Assembly (NCBI GenBank): GCA_021201135.1 | Contig: JAJQGT010000006.1 | Coordinates: forward strand, 471,254-535,253 | Length of the DNA stretch: 64,000 nucleotides | Reading direction: 5' to 3' | Source of the DNA: Oscillospiraceae bacterium | GTDB lineage: Bacteria > Bacillota > Clostridia > Oscillospirales > Ruminococcaceae | In this document: positions 44,510-53,301 of the stretch, one piece after another | Numbering within the stretch: position 1 is the first letter of the stretch | Layout: every line of letters begins with the position of its first letter | The notes under the pieces: generated by a model | The model's database searches: none | What the model saw: the letters and a program-made list of their open reading frames with translations, nothing else | Told to the model about the DNA's origin: nothing | Made by a program: the position numbers and the translations under genes

Positions 44510-44524
44510 AAAGTTGCTTCTCCT

Positions 44525-45070
44525 TTATTCTTTACTACTAACACGCCAGCCGTCGTCGGTGAGGGTCATAATGAGGGTGTATTCCCTTGCGGATTCTCCC
44601 CAGACATCAGGGTTAGTGACTTTGACTTTTGCTGTACCGTCTGCATTTTCCAAGACTTCATAGACATAGTCATCAGTCAGAACGTAGGCTCCCGCAAAAC
44701 CGGTGCAATATAGCTTGCCATCAATATCAGCGAATGATTCATCACTGAGGGCATATTCAGCTTTTTCGCCGCTATAAACAGAGTAGATATATGCTTCCCA
44801 TTCATCCCAGGTTTCAAAGCCTTCCTTAACGACAGGAAACCAATCGTATTTACCGTCTATCGAATTTTCCCAGTCGTAAGGCGGAGGTTCAACTGAAAGA
44901 TATTTGCCAATCTGGATATCACCATCTATCAAAGCAACTATCTCTTCGTCGGTGATAGTACCGTCTTCGACGATTACTTCTTCGTCATCGATAACTTCTT
45001 CAGTTGCTCCGCAGGAACAGAGAGTCAGAAGCAGGGTAAGGCTCAGGAGGATGCAAAACAGTTTCTTCAT
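44525..45070 (-). CDS. lipoprotein sharing the sensor domain of the neighbouring M56 protein
   Basis: 181 residues with signal peptide and lipobox (LLTLCSC, Cys near 20), so exposed at the outer membrane face. After an acidic stretch, residues about 40-181 (TDEEIVALIDGD..., FETWDEWEAYIYSVYSGE, NADGTAKVKVTNP, LTDDGWRV at the end) align by eye with the extracytoplasmic tail of M56 copy 1 (NAEIVSLLDDY..., FDTWGEIVDYACSIFCGE, NADGRALISIDNP, LTENGWRI). It lies between the two M56 genes in the same operon. Family otherwise unknown to me. Confidence 0.75.
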   Translation of the reverse strand: MKKLFCILLSLTLLLTLCSCGATEEVIDDEEVIVEDGTITDEEIVALIDGDIQIGKYLSVEPPPYDWENSIDGKYDWFPVVKEGFETWDEWEAYIYSVYSGEKAEYALSDESFADIDGKLYCTGFAGAYVLTDDYVYEVLENADGTAKVKVTNPDVWGESAREYTLIMTLTDDGWRVSSKE

Positions 45071-45088
45071 AATGATTCCTTCTTTCTT

Positions 45089-46516
45089 TTAGTAGTCGTC
45101 GCCGATGCGCCAGCCGTTCTCGGTCAGTGAGAAGGTCAGGACGCTGTGGAAGGAGTTTTCCCCTGTCAGGCTTGGGTTGTCGATGCTGATGAGGGCTCTG
45201 CCGTCGGCGTTTCTCAGGATTTCGTAGGTGTATTCGTTGGTGTAGGGATAGTCACCGTTCGGGATGACGGTGTTGCGGTTGTAGGCGACGCCGTCGACGT
45301 CAAGATAGCCCGACCATTCGCCGCTGTCCTCGTACGCCGACATCTCTCCGCAGAAAATAGAACAGGCGTAATCCACTATTTCTCCCCAAGTGTCGAAATC
45401 TTCATCCAGAACACGGTAATAGGTCGTTCCGGCTACAGTATAACTGTCGGTCTGGTCGACATTTGGAGCCGAGAACTTCGCAAAGTATACCCAGTCGAAA
45501 TAGTCGTCAAGAAGCGAGACTATTTCCGCATTGGTTATTTCGCCAGAGGGAGTTTTGGTGCCTATCTGTCCTGTGAAGGCAAGGGCGACTATTACTATAA
45601 TCAGGACTGCGGCAATCGCTATGCTACAGACAGAAGCGGGCTTGAACTTCATGATGGCGGTGACGTGCTCCTCGGAGGGCTCTTTTGCGAAAGCAGTTCC
45701 GAAGGCGTAACCACGACGCTTGTCTTCGAGGTCTATAAGCGTTAGGGCATAGTCGGCTCTGCAATCGCTGTCACATTGCTTCAAGAGCGCTTCATCGCAC
45801 CGTAGCTCGATATCTCTCGACAAGAATCTGTTCATAACCCACACAAGTGGATTGAACCAATGGATACACACCGCCGCACTCGAGATGCCTTTCAGGAGAT
45901 TGTCGAGCTTGCGGATGTGGATGTATTCGTGCAGGAGGACGTATCTGAGTTGCTTTTGGTCGCTCAAGTCCATGCCTGCCGGCAATAAAATCACCGGATG
46001 AATTATGCCGTAGGTTAATGGGGTTGTGGTCTTGTCGCTGAGTTTGACAGTTACCGTTCGGCGAAGCTTATTCGAGCTTTGGAATGCAGAGATGAAATCG
46101 CTTTCCAGATTTTCGGATTTGTTGAAGCGACGGATATTGAGTATGTACAGCGTTGCGAGGATTATGGCACAGATTATTGCGCCGGTGAGCCAGACTATGC
46201 GGAAGGCGCTTGCCTGCTTCGATGCTTCGGTGATGGCAACGACATCCTCGAAGGTATATGACTCTTTAGTCGTTGTAATGTTTGGAGAGGCTACGGCTTC
46301 TTCGACGAAGATGCTCTCAACTGCGGAAGCATCGACCTCGGTTGAGCTGAAAAGCCCCACGAAGCTGGCGGGAATCAGAAGGCGGATGAGAACCACCGAC
46401 CACATCACTATAAACGCAGTCTTGGGAAGGCGATTAAGAAATACCGCACGGATGAGAAGAACAAGAAGTATCAGGATGCCTCCTGTCACAGTCATTTCAA
46501 GAAGAGTGAGGGTCAC
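45089..46516 (-). CDS. BlaR1-like M56 membrane metallopeptidase, copy 1
   Basis: 475 residues. Membrane segments near 12-27, 33-52, 105-128 and 300-320; M56 zinc motif HEYIH (His196, Glu197, His200) and ELRCDEALLKQC near 237. The extracytoplasmic tail (about 330-475) is not a beta-lactam sensor but matches the lipoprotein encoded next. The gene begins 4 bases after the BlaI-type gene ends. Likely role: signal-induced cleavage of that repressor. Confidence 0.9.
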   Translation of the reverse strand: MTLTLLEMTVTGGILILLVLLIRAVFLNRLPKTAFIVMWSVVLIRLLIPASFVGLFSSTEVDASAVESIFVEEAVASPNITTTKESYTFEDVVAITEASKQASAFRIVWLTGAIICAIILATLYILNIRRFNKSENLESDFISAFQSSNKLRRTVTVKLSDKTTTPLTYGIIHPVILLPAGMDLSDQKQLRYVLLHEYIHIRKLDNLLKGISSAAVCIHWFNPLVWVMNRFLSRDIELRCDEALLKQCDSDCRADYALTLIDLEDKRRGYAFGTAFAKEPSEEHVTAIMKFKPASVCSIAIAAVLIIVIVALAFTGQIGTKTPSGEITNAEIVSLLDDYFDWVYFAKFSAPNVDQTDSYTVAGTTYYRVLDEDFDTWGEIVDYACSIFCGEMSAYEDSGEWSGYLDVDGVAYNRNTVIPNGDYPYTNEYTYEILRNADGRALISIDNPSLTGENSFHSVLTFSLTENGWRIGDDY

Positions 46517-46519
46517 TGC

Positions 46520-46876
46520 TTACTCCATTTCCGCGACAATCCGGCGGAGCTTTGCGATTTGTTCGTCGCTGAGGGTGTCTTTCCCGAGAAGTGCCGCGAA
46601 GAGGCTGTTCTTCGAGCCGTCGTAGAGCTTATTCACGAGGTCCTCGGTCATGTCAGCCTGAGCTTCCTCTTTCGACACGACAGCATGGCAGATGAATTTC
46701 GGGTCTTCCCGCTCGATAGCGCCCTTTTCCAGGCACTTGTGGATGATGGTGTAGGTGGTGTTGACATGCCAGCCGACAGTTTCAGCAAGAACATCGGCAA
46801 TATGCTTGGCGGAGCAGTCGCCGTCATGCCAGATCACGTTCATAACCTTGAGCTCGGCGTCGGTAAGTTTGATCAT
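46520..46876 (-). CDS. BlaI/MecI/CopY-family repressor
   Basis: 118 residues: an N-terminal winged helix (LTDAELKVMNVIWHDGDCSAKHIADVL, then VNTTYTIIHKCLEKGAIEREDP) and a C-terminal dimerisation helix region. In this family cleavage by an M56 protease inactivates the repressor. First gene of the operon; its own promoter contains two short dyads likely bound by it. GGAGAAA precedes the ATG. Confidence 0.93.
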   Translation of the reverse strand: MIKLTDAELKVMNVIWHDGDCSAKHIADVLAETVGWHVNTTYTIIHKCLEKGAIEREDPKFICHAVVSKEEAQADMTEDLVNKLYDGSKNSLFAALLGKDTLSDEQIAKLRRIVAEME

Positions 46877-46927
46877 AGTAATTTCTCCTTCGATTTATTC
46901 TAAAGTTGTAGTATGCTCTACGCTTAT

Positions 46928-46971
46928 ATTCTACACTATTAGTATGAGATTGTCAATACTAAATTTTTAGT
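46928..46971 (-). promoter_or_regulatory. promoter and candidate BlaI operators of the M56 operon
   Basis: Minus strand TTGACA at 46951-46956, 17-base spacer, TAGAAT at 46928-46933. Two dyads overlap it: ACTA-T-TAGT at 46935-46943 in the spacer and ACTAAA-TT-TTTAGT at 46958-46971 just upstream of -35. Both share ACTA/TAGT half-sites. Confidence 0.75.
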
Positions 46972-46987
46972 TTTTCGTATTTTTCCG

Positions 46988-47016
46988 AAAAAAAGAAGCC
47001 CGAAAGGCTCGGGCTT
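46988..47016 (-). terminator. radC terminator
   Basis: Minus strand 8-bp stem AAGCCCGA/TCGGGCTT followed by CTTTTTTT, 18 bases after the radC stop. Confidence 0.9.
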
Positions 47017-47033
47017 GGGGATTAAAAAGTATT

Positions 47034-47738
47034 TCAGCGGAGCATCTGCTCGATTTCCTCGGCTATGATGCAGGATGTGCCGTCGTTGCCGACAACAACA
47101 TGCTCCATAAGGGTTATCCCCTCCTGCTTGAGCATCGCTTTTAGCTGTATGGTTGAAGCTCTGTCAAGGTCGGAGGGCTTGCTGATATCCACCGGGTGAT
47201 TATGCCCGATGGCGCAAACTTTGCAGCCGGAATCTTTGACGAACTTTATGATGTTCTGGGGATTGAAAACGACCTTGGTGGCGCTCCCCTCTCCCAGAAG
47301 ATAGGCATGCCTTAGGTACATCTCATCATCGAAGCAGACGAGCCACGCCTGCTCGACAGGACAGCGGGAAAGCTTGTCCCGGAAGTATCTGCACAGGTCG
47401 TCAGGAGAATTGTATTTCATCTCCTCGGGAGACTGGTACTGGCGCATTTCGTCCTCGGCAAGGCGCTCGCAAAGCTGCCGGACAAAGTCAAGGAACAAAA
47501 CCGCACTGTCGCCGAAGCCGTTGACCTCGCGAAGCTCCTCGGGAGTTGCCGAAAGAACTGCTCTGAGGCTTCCGAACGTGTCAACAAGTCGGCAAGCAAG
47601 CGGATAGGTGTCGGATCTCGGAATAACGTAGAAGAGAAGCATCTCAAGAGCTCTTGCGTCTGTAAGGGCGGTTATGCCGTCGGAAGCGAAGATGTCCTTG
47701 AGCCTCTGGCGGTGCCCTGCGTGAATATTTTCTGCCAT
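47034..47738 (-). CDS. radC: RadC-family (JAB/MPN) protein
   Basis: 234 residues. N-terminal helix-hairpin-helix-like region (FGSLRAVLSATPEELREVNGFG), then a JAMM metallo-domain with GHNHPVDISKPSDLD (HxHP..S..D, residues about 178-192) and the preceding Glu. The name refers to an old DNA-repair assignment that is not firmly supported; JAB-domain chemistry is peptide or isopeptide cleavage. Slightly longer than typical. Monocistronic, with a strong terminator. Confidence 0.92.
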   Translation of the reverse strand: MAENIHAGHRQRLKDIFASDGITALTDARALEMLLFYVIPRSDTYPLACRLVDTFGSLRAVLSATPEELREVNGFGDSAVLFLDFVRQLCERLAEDEMRQYQSPEEMKYNSPDDLCRYFRDKLSRCPVEQAWLVCFDDEMYLRHAYLLGEGSATKVVFNPQNIIKFVKDSGCKVCAIGHNHPVDISKPSDLDRASTIQLKAMLKQEGITLMEHVVVGNDGTSCIIAEEIEQMLR

Positions 47739-47812
47739 GTTTAATCCCCCGTTTCTATCCTCAATTATAAAGCATTTCCCGGGTTTTGTCTACTATTTTT
47801 TGTTCACGACTA

Positions 47813-47841
47813 TTGAAAGAGCGCAAACATTGTTGTATAAT
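47813..47841 (+). promoter_or_regulatory. SigA promoter of uxaC
   Basis: TTGAAA at 47813-47818, 17-base spacer, TATAAT at 47836-47841. CGGAGG precedes the ATG at 47872. Confidence 0.8.
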
Positions 47842-47871
47842 AATCTAAAAAAGATACGGAGGATTTCCTAT

Positions 47872-49284
47872 ATGTATACATTCATAAACGAAGATTTCAT
47901 GCTTCATTCCGAGACGGCGAAGCATCTTTATCACACTTACGCCGAGAATATGCCGATTATCGACTATCACTGCCACATCAGCCCCAAGGAGATTTACGAG
48001 GATAAGCGTTTCGACAGCATAACCGAAATCTGGCTCGGCGGCGACCACTATAAGTGGCGTATGATTCGCTCGAACGGCACTCCTGAAAGCGAAATTACCG
48101 GCGACGCGGACGATTACACAAAGTTCTTAAGATTTGCCGAAGCTCTTCCGAAGGCTATCGGAAACCCGATGTATCACTGGACGCACCTTGAGCTGAAGCG
48201 TTACTTCGGCTATGACGGTATTCTCAACGCCGAGACCGCTCCCGAAGTCTATAAACTCTGCAACGAAAAGCTTAAGGAGCCCGAGATGAGCGCAAGAGGG
48301 ATTATCTCCCGCTCGAACGTTAAGATGATTGGCACCACCGACGACCCGATTGACAGCCTTGAGTGGCACGAGAAGATTGCGGCTGACAGTAGCTTTAAGA
48401 CAAAAGTCTGCCCGTCGTTCCGTCCCGACAAAGCCGTGAATATCGAAAAAGCGGGCTTCTGTGAATATATCCATGCCCTTGCCGAGGCTTCGGGAGTTGA
48501 TATAAAGACCGCCGAGGATGTCAAGAAGGCTCTTAAGCTGAGATTAGACCACTTTATCGCTCACGGTTGCCTTGCCACAGACCACGGAATCGACTATATG
48601 GTCTACTCCCCCGCCACAGACGACGAAGTAGAGGCGATTTTCGAAAAAGTCATGAACGGCGGAAAGGCGACTATGGAAGAGGCGGACAAGTACAGGACCG
48701 CAATTCTTCTCTACCTCGGCGAGCGGTATGCCGAGAAGAATATCGTCATGCAGCTCCACTTCGGGGTTCAGAGAAGCGCTAACACCCGACTCTTCAATTC
48801 CATCGGTGCAGACACCGGCTTCGACTGCATTCTTACGAAGGACAACTCAAAAGAGCTTGCAGGATTCCTGAATGCTCTTGACCTGAACAATAAGCTCCCG
48901 AAGACTATCGTTTATTCCCTCAATCCGGGCGACAACGCGATGATTGACACCATTATCGGAAGCTTCCAGGGCACTGAAGCCGCCGGCAAGATTCAGCACG
49001 GTGCGGCTTGGTGGTTCCAGGATTCGAAGGTCGGTATGGATGCCCACATGCGCTCTCTGGCAAGCCTGTCGCTTCTCGGCAACTTCGTCGGAATGCTCAC
49101 CGACTCAAGAAGCTTCCTGTCCTACACCCGTCATGAGTATTTCAGAAGAATCCTCTGCGACATAGTCGGCGACTGGGTCGAAAGCGGAGAATACCCGAAT
49201 GACGAGAAGGCTCTGAAGGATATCGTCGAGGGCATCAGCTATAAGAACGCGGCTAAGTATTTTGGGATGGAGACAGAAGCATGA
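47872..49284 (+). CDS. uxaC: glucuronate (uronate) isomerase
   Basis: Interconverts D-glucuronate and D-fructuronate (and galacturonate/tagaturonate) in hexuronate breakdown. 470 residues from ATG 47872, the standard UxaC length; codons upstream to 47737 overlap the promoter and are not coding. Metal-binding IDYHCHISPKEI near residue 26, TTDDP near 157, QLHFGVQRSANTR near 300 and LTDSRSFLSYTRHEYFRR near 415 are typical. No other hexuronate genes are in the window; the two AraC regulators nearby may respond to sugars. Confidence 0.96.
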   Translation: MYTFINEDFMLHSETAKHLYHTYAENMPIIDYHCHISPKEIYEDKRFDSITEIWLGGDHYKWRMIRSNGTPESEITGDADDYTKFLRFAEALPKAIGNPMYHWTHLELKRYFGYDGILNAETAPEVYKLCNEKLKEPEMSARGIISRSNVKMIGTTDDPIDSLEWHEKIAADSSFKTKVCPSFRPDKAVNIEKAGFCEYIHALAEASGVDIKTAEDVKKALKLRLDHFIAHGCLATDHGIDYMVYSPATDDEVEAIFEKVMNGGKATMEEADKYRTAILLYLGERYAEKNIVMQLHFGVQRSANTRLFNSIGADTGFDCILTKDNSKELAGFLNALDLNNKLPKTIVYSLNPGDNAMIDTIIGSFQGTEAAGKIQHGAAWWFQDSKVGMDAHMRSLASLSLLGNFVGMLTDSRSFLSYTRHEYFRRILCDIVGDWVESGEYPNDEKALKDIVEGISYKNAAKYFGMETEA

Positions 49285-49354
49285 GCAAGGGCAAAAAAAA
49301 TACACATTCGGAAATGGCAATCTTTTGAAAACACTCATATAGAGGTGTCTCAAT

Positions 49355-50014
49355 ATGTCAATCAGAAGTGAAGAACAGGTCTTGTTTGATGAGTTGAGAG
49401 CAAATAATCCCGCTGTAATACTTGATGGCGTTGTAGATGAACAGGAATATTTATCCGCAAGATACAAAATTGCGTATATTCTGAAAGAAGTCAACGGCGG
49501 TGCCGGTTGGGACTTAAGAGAATTCGTCAGGAAAGAGAAAGAGTACGGTCGACCCCAGACGTGGGACAATATAGCTCGTTGGACGCAAGGTATTTTGTCG
49601 TGGGAAGCTGAGCTTCCGTGGTGCGAGCTTGAAAAAGACAACGAAAACCGGCGAAAAACCTTTTTGAGAAAGATTGCCGCAATTAACCTCAAAAAGACCT
49701 CCGGCGGTCACACGGCAAACGCAGATGAAATTTATCGAGCCGCAGAAGAATACAGTCAAGTCATTCAGGCACAGCTCGACATCTACAGACCTGATATTGT
49801 CATCTGTTGCGGCACGTCCGGACCCTACGTCAAACATTGTTACAGAGGGAGTGAGCCGGAATGGAAAATGACAACGAGAGGAATATGGTATTTCCTTGAT
49901 GGAGAAACCGTTGTCATATCGTATTCTCATCCTGAAGCAAGAACAAAGGATTCTCTTTTGTATTATGGCTTGATGGATGCAGTCAAAGAAATACTGTCAA
50001 ATCATCAGCTATAA
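49355..50014 (+). CDS. uracil-DNA-glycosylase-like protein, uncharacterised
   Basis: 219 residues. KIAYILKEVNGGAGWDLREF near residue 38, PDIVICCGTSGPYV near 145 and VISYSHPEARTKDSLLYYGLMDAV near 190 follow the order of the uracil-DNA-glycosylase superfamily: a first loop, a strand ending in Cys-Gly, and a late strand with His-Pro. The catalytic GxxPG-type loop of classical enzymes is not obvious, so activity may differ. GAGGTG lies 8 bases before the ATG. It lies alone after uxaC; its higher AT content hints at acquisition. Confidence 0.6.
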   Translation: MSIRSEEQVLFDELRANNPAVILDGVVDEQEYLSARYKIAYILKEVNGGAGWDLREFVRKEKEYGRPQTWDNIARWTQGILSWEAELPWCELEKDNENRRKTFLRKIAAINLKKTSGGHTANADEIYRAAEEYSQVIQAQLDIYRPDIVICCGTSGPYVKHCYRGSEPEWKMTTRGIWYFLDGETVVISYSHPEARTKDSLLYYGLMDAVKEILSNHQL

Positions 50015-50065
50015 GAACGTCCCAAAAGAATTGGACGAATATTAAAATTATTTTGGCGAGCTCAC

Positions 50066-50094
50066 TTGAAAGTCGGAAGCAAGTATGCTATAAT
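50066..50094 (+). promoter_or_regulatory. SigA promoter of AraC-family gene 1
   Basis: TTGAAA at 50066-50071, 17-base spacer, TATAAT at 50089-50094. Confidence 0.8.
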
Positions 50095-50132
50095 GAGGTT
50101 TAATTTGATTCCGAATAAGGAGCGATTATATT

Positions 50133-51005
50133 ATGAAGGACACAGCGGATTTTAAATATGAGGAATGGAACGAACAGGTTGCAAAATACGGTATCTTTGC
50201 TTACTGTAGCGAAAATGTGCGCACGAGCGGGCACCTTCACAGTCAGGTGGAGCTTGACATAGTCGAAAGCGGCGAGGTCAGGTTTATGGTCGACGGCAGG
50301 GAGCTCACCATCGGCGCAGGCAACGGAATTCTTATCTGCCCGCACACCATTCACACGATGGAATATACAGTTCCCGGCTCGACGAGCACGTTTGTTTTCG
50401 GGACCGACTTTCTTCTCGATTTCATGTCGTTCTTTGAGAGCACCAAGACGCCGTTTGTAATTCTCGACAAGGAAAGATGCCCGGCTTTTGCACTGGCGCA
50501 GATTCCGTATCTACTCGAGTTTTCCCACAGCTACAACGTCGGTAAAACGGTCGTGAAGGGGCTCCTGTCGGTGCTTCTTTCGGGAATGATGCCGGCTTAC
50601 TCGGGCGGCGAGTTCGAGGAAAGAGAGGACAGGCTCTCGAGCTATCAGGTCTGCAGAAGGTTGCTTGCATATGTCGACGAGAACATCACCTCCGACCTGT
50701 CTCTCAAGAGCATTGCAAAGGCTCTCAACATTGTCCCCTGCTACGTTTCGAGCGTATTCTCGAAGAACTTCAACATGACCCTGAACCACTACATAGGCAC
50801 CAAGAGAATTGCAATGGCGAAGACGATGCTCATCTCCACGCTAAAGCCGATGTCGGAGATTGCTTATGAATGCGGATTTTCGAGCGTCAGGAGCTTCAAC
50901 AGACGGTTCAAGGAGCTCGAGGGCATGCCGCCGACGCAGTACCGCGAATCGTTCATGAATCCGGCGAAGAAGGCTAAAGAAGACGACGAAAAGTCAGCCG
51001 ACTGA
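50133..51005 (+). CDS. AraC-family transcriptional regulator 1
   Basis: 290 residues: an N-terminal cupin sensor (HLHSQVELDIVESGEVRFMV, with GNGILICPHTIHTM) and a C-terminal double helix-turn-helix (DLSLKSIAKALNIVPCYVSSVFSKNF, then MSEIAYECGFSSVRSFNRRFKELEGMPPTQYRE). Such proteins usually activate carbohydrate genes. No sugar operon is adjacent apart from uxaC, so the target is uncertain. Own promoter and terminator. Confidence 0.93.
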   Translation: MKDTADFKYEEWNEQVAKYGIFAYCSENVRTSGHLHSQVELDIVESGEVRFMVDGRELTIGAGNGILICPHTIHTMEYTVPGSTSTFVFGTDFLLDFMSFFESTKTPFVILDKERCPAFALAQIPYLLEFSHSYNVGKTVVKGLLSVLLSGMMPAYSGGEFEEREDRLSSYQVCRRLLAYVDENITSDLSLKSIAKALNIVPCYVSSVFSKNFNMTLNHYIGTKRIAMAKTMLISTLKPMSEIAYECGFSSVRSFNRRFKELEGMPPTQYRESFMNPAKKAKEDDEKSAD

Positions 51006-51019
51006 ACGAAACCAAGACA

Positions 51020-51056
51020 AAAAGCAAAGCAGCCCTTTTCGGGACTGCCTTGCTTT
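51020..51056 (+). terminator. terminator of AraC-family gene 1
   Basis: Long imperfect stem AAAGCAA.GCAG.CC with GG..CTGC.TTGCTTT, loop TTTTC, followed by a T-rich tail. Confidence 0.75.
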
Positions 51057-51104
51057 CTCTTTTGAACGGGGAAACACCAAAATACATTGTTGAATTCCGA
51101 GTAA

Positions 51105-51200
51105 ATGTTTTACAAGTACCAATTTATCACTTTTGAGCGCACTATGCAAGTCGATTCTTTAGTACTGAAAGTCAAAAATTCATCAAAAATACAGAGGTAA
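51105..51200 (+). CDS. putative leader peptide upstream of the ABC-F gene
   Basis: A 31-codon frame from ATG 51105 (an internal ATG at 51144 gives 18 codons) whose TAA lies 4 bases before the ABC-F ATG and whose last codons contain the AGAGG ribosome binding site of that gene. Its own ribosome binding site (GAG) is poor. ABC-F antibiotic-resistance genes are often preceded by such leaders, which motivates the entry, but it may be chance. Confidence 0.3.
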   Translation: MFYKYQFITFERTMQVDSLVLKVKNSSKIQR

Positions 51201-51204
51201 AAAT

Positions 51205-53118
51205 ATGCTTTGCTCTCTTGAAAAAATATGGAAATACTTTAACGGCGAGCCGCTTCTTCGCGATATCAATTTCACGATAAATGAGGGCGAGCGAATCGGT
51301 CTTGTCGGTCGAAACGGTTGCGGGAAAACCACACTTCTTTCAATCATCACCGGGAATCTGGGCTACGATACGTCCCCCGAGAACGACGGCAGGATGAGCT
51401 TTTCCGGCAACTGCCGCATAGGATACCTCGAGCAGGGCGTCGGGCTTTCGGCGGAGTGCTCTGTTTCGGAAGAGATGCGAAAGCCGTTTGCGGAGCTCGA
51501 CCGAGAGCACGAGAGAATGGCGGAGCTCGAGGATGCACTTTCCGGCAGTCTTTCGGATGGTGAGCGAGAGAAAGCCGAAGCCGAATACTCGAGCATCAGC
51601 ACGCACTTCGAGAACAACGAGGGCTATCTTATCGACGTGAAGATTAAAACGGTCTTGAACGGCATGGGATTTTCGGGGCTGGATTTATCGAGGTCGGTCA
51701 ATTCCCTTTCGGGCGGAGAGAGGACAAGGCTGTCGCTTGCTAAACTGCTTTTGGAGTCGCCGTCGCTTCTTATCCTGGACGAGCCGACGAACCATCTTGA
51801 CTTGGACACGATGACATGGCTCGAAGATTATCTTTTAGATTACAAGGGTGCGATTCTTGTAGTTTCGCATAACAGGTATTTCTTAGACAGGGTCTGCACG
51901 AGAATTTGCGAGATTGAGGACGGCAAGCTCAAATCATACAGCGGCAACTACAGCTTTTATGTCAAGCAGAAGCGAGAGGACAACCTCCGGCAGGAAAAGC
52001 TCTACGAAGCTGAGCAGGAGAAGATAAAAGAGCTTCAATTCTTCATCGACAAGAACCGTGTCAGCGCGACGAGCGCAAAGGCGGCGAAGTCGAAACAGCA
52101 CATGCTCGACAGGATTGTGGATAACGCAGTCGAGAAGCCGAAAACGAGGGAAAAATCGGCAAAAATTCGACTTGAATATGACATCGAGCCACCGAAGGAG
52201 GTATTTTCGGCGGAGAATATAGACGTCTCGGTTGGCGGAAAAACGCTCCTCGAGAGCTTTTCCCTCAATATGAGACGTGGCGACAAGGTCGGAATTATCG
52301 GAAAGAACGGCACGGGAAAAACGACCATTCTCAAAACTGTTCAGGGCATCAATCCCCACTCAAAAGGCAGAATCAACTGGGCGCAGAACGTAAAGCTCGC
52401 CTACTACGACCAGAAAAACGAATATCTGAACCCGAATAACACAGTTATAGAGGAGATTCATCGCAGGTATCCGAGAATGACCGACTACGAAGTCAGAAGC
52501 GTCCTGGGAAGCGTTCTTCTTACGGGCGAAAACGTCTTCAAAGAGGTCGGAGTTATCAGCGGAGGAGAAAAAACGAAGCTGAGCTTTGCGCTGATGTCGC
52601 TGAAACGTGGCAACTTTCTCATCCTTGATGAGCCGACAAACCACCTTGATATCTCGACAAAAGAAGTATTGGAGGATGCTCTTAAGGAGTACACCGGAAC
52701 AATACTGTTTGTATCGCACGACAGGTATTTACTCAACAAGATTGCCGACAGGATTGTCGAAATCCGTGACGGCAAGGCTTACGAATACAAGGGCAACTAT
52801 GACGATTATCTCAAAGCCCGGGAGTTTGAGAAGGCGGAAGCGGAAAAAGCGGCTGTTCCCTCGCCTGCTCCGGCTGAAAAGAAGCAATACAGGACCAAAT
52901 CTCAGCGTGCCGAGGACGTGAGAAAGAAGCAGGAGCTTGCGGATCTGGAGAAGAGCATTGCGAATCTCGAGAAAGAAATCGCCGACACGGAAGAGCTTAT
53001 CTGCACTCCCGAAGTCGCCGCAGACTATCAGAAAATGACCGAGCTGTGCCAATCTCTTGATGACAGGAAAAACGAACTCAGCGAGCTTATGGACAGATGG
53101 ATTGAAATTCAGGAATGA
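51205..53118 (+). CDS. ABC-F family ATPase
   Basis: 637 residues without membrane segments: two ABC domains (Walker A GRNGCGKTT near 36 and GKNGTGKTT near 360; signatures LSGGERTRLSLAKLL near 170 and ISGGEKTKLSFALM near 455; Walker B LLILDEPTNHLDLD and FLILDEPTNHLDIS) joined by a charged inter-domain linker, plus a C-terminal coiled coil (about 555-637). ABC-F proteins act on the ribosomal E-site as translation factors or antibiotic-protection proteins. The coiled-coil tail is Uup-like. Which ABC-F subgroup applies needs a tree. Confidence 0.95.
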   Translation: MLCSLEKIWKYFNGEPLLRDINFTINEGERIGLVGRNGCGKTTLLSIITGNLGYDTSPENDGRMSFSGNCRIGYLEQGVGLSAECSVSEEMRKPFAELDREHERMAELEDALSGSLSDGEREKAEAEYSSISTHFENNEGYLIDVKIKTVLNGMGFSGLDLSRSVNSLSGGERTRLSLAKLLLESPSLLILDEPTNHLDLDTMTWLEDYLLDYKGAILVVSHNRYFLDRVCTRICEIEDGKLKSYSGNYSFYVKQKREDNLRQEKLYEAEQEKIKELQFFIDKNRVSATSAKAAKSKQHMLDRIVDNAVEKPKTREKSAKIRLEYDIEPPKEVFSAENIDVSVGGKTLLESFSLNMRRGDKVGIIGKNGTGKTTILKTVQGINPHSKGRINWAQNVKLAYYDQKNEYLNPNNTVIEEIHRRYPRMTDYEVRSVLGSVLLTGENVFKEVGVISGGEKTKLSFALMSLKRGNFLILDEPTNHLDISTKEVLEDALKEYTGTILFVSHDRYLLNKIADRIVEIRDGKAYEYKGNYDDYLKAREFEKAEAEKAAVPSPAPAEKKQYRTKSQRAEDVRKKQELADLEKSIANLEKEIADTEELICTPEVAADYQKMTELCQSLDDRKNELSELMDRWIEIQE

Positions 53119-53226
53119 CGTAATACAATATTTTCACATTTCAACCTGAGGCTGAACCAATTTATAAAATGGCTTGTTTTGCGGGCTTAGACAAAGTTTT
53201 TTCTGAAAAAAGTCCATGAAAACGTA

Positions 53227-53255
53227 TTGACTTTTGTCGAAAATAGTGATATCCT
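53227..53255 (+). promoter_or_regulatory. promoter of AraC-family gene 2
   Basis: TTGACT at 53227-53232, 17-base spacer, TATCCT at 53250-53255, about 45 bases before the TTG start. Confidence 0.65.
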
Positions 53256-53301
53256 ATATGTTACGATCAAAAATATGAATTTGCATTTGGAGATATAAGC
53301 T

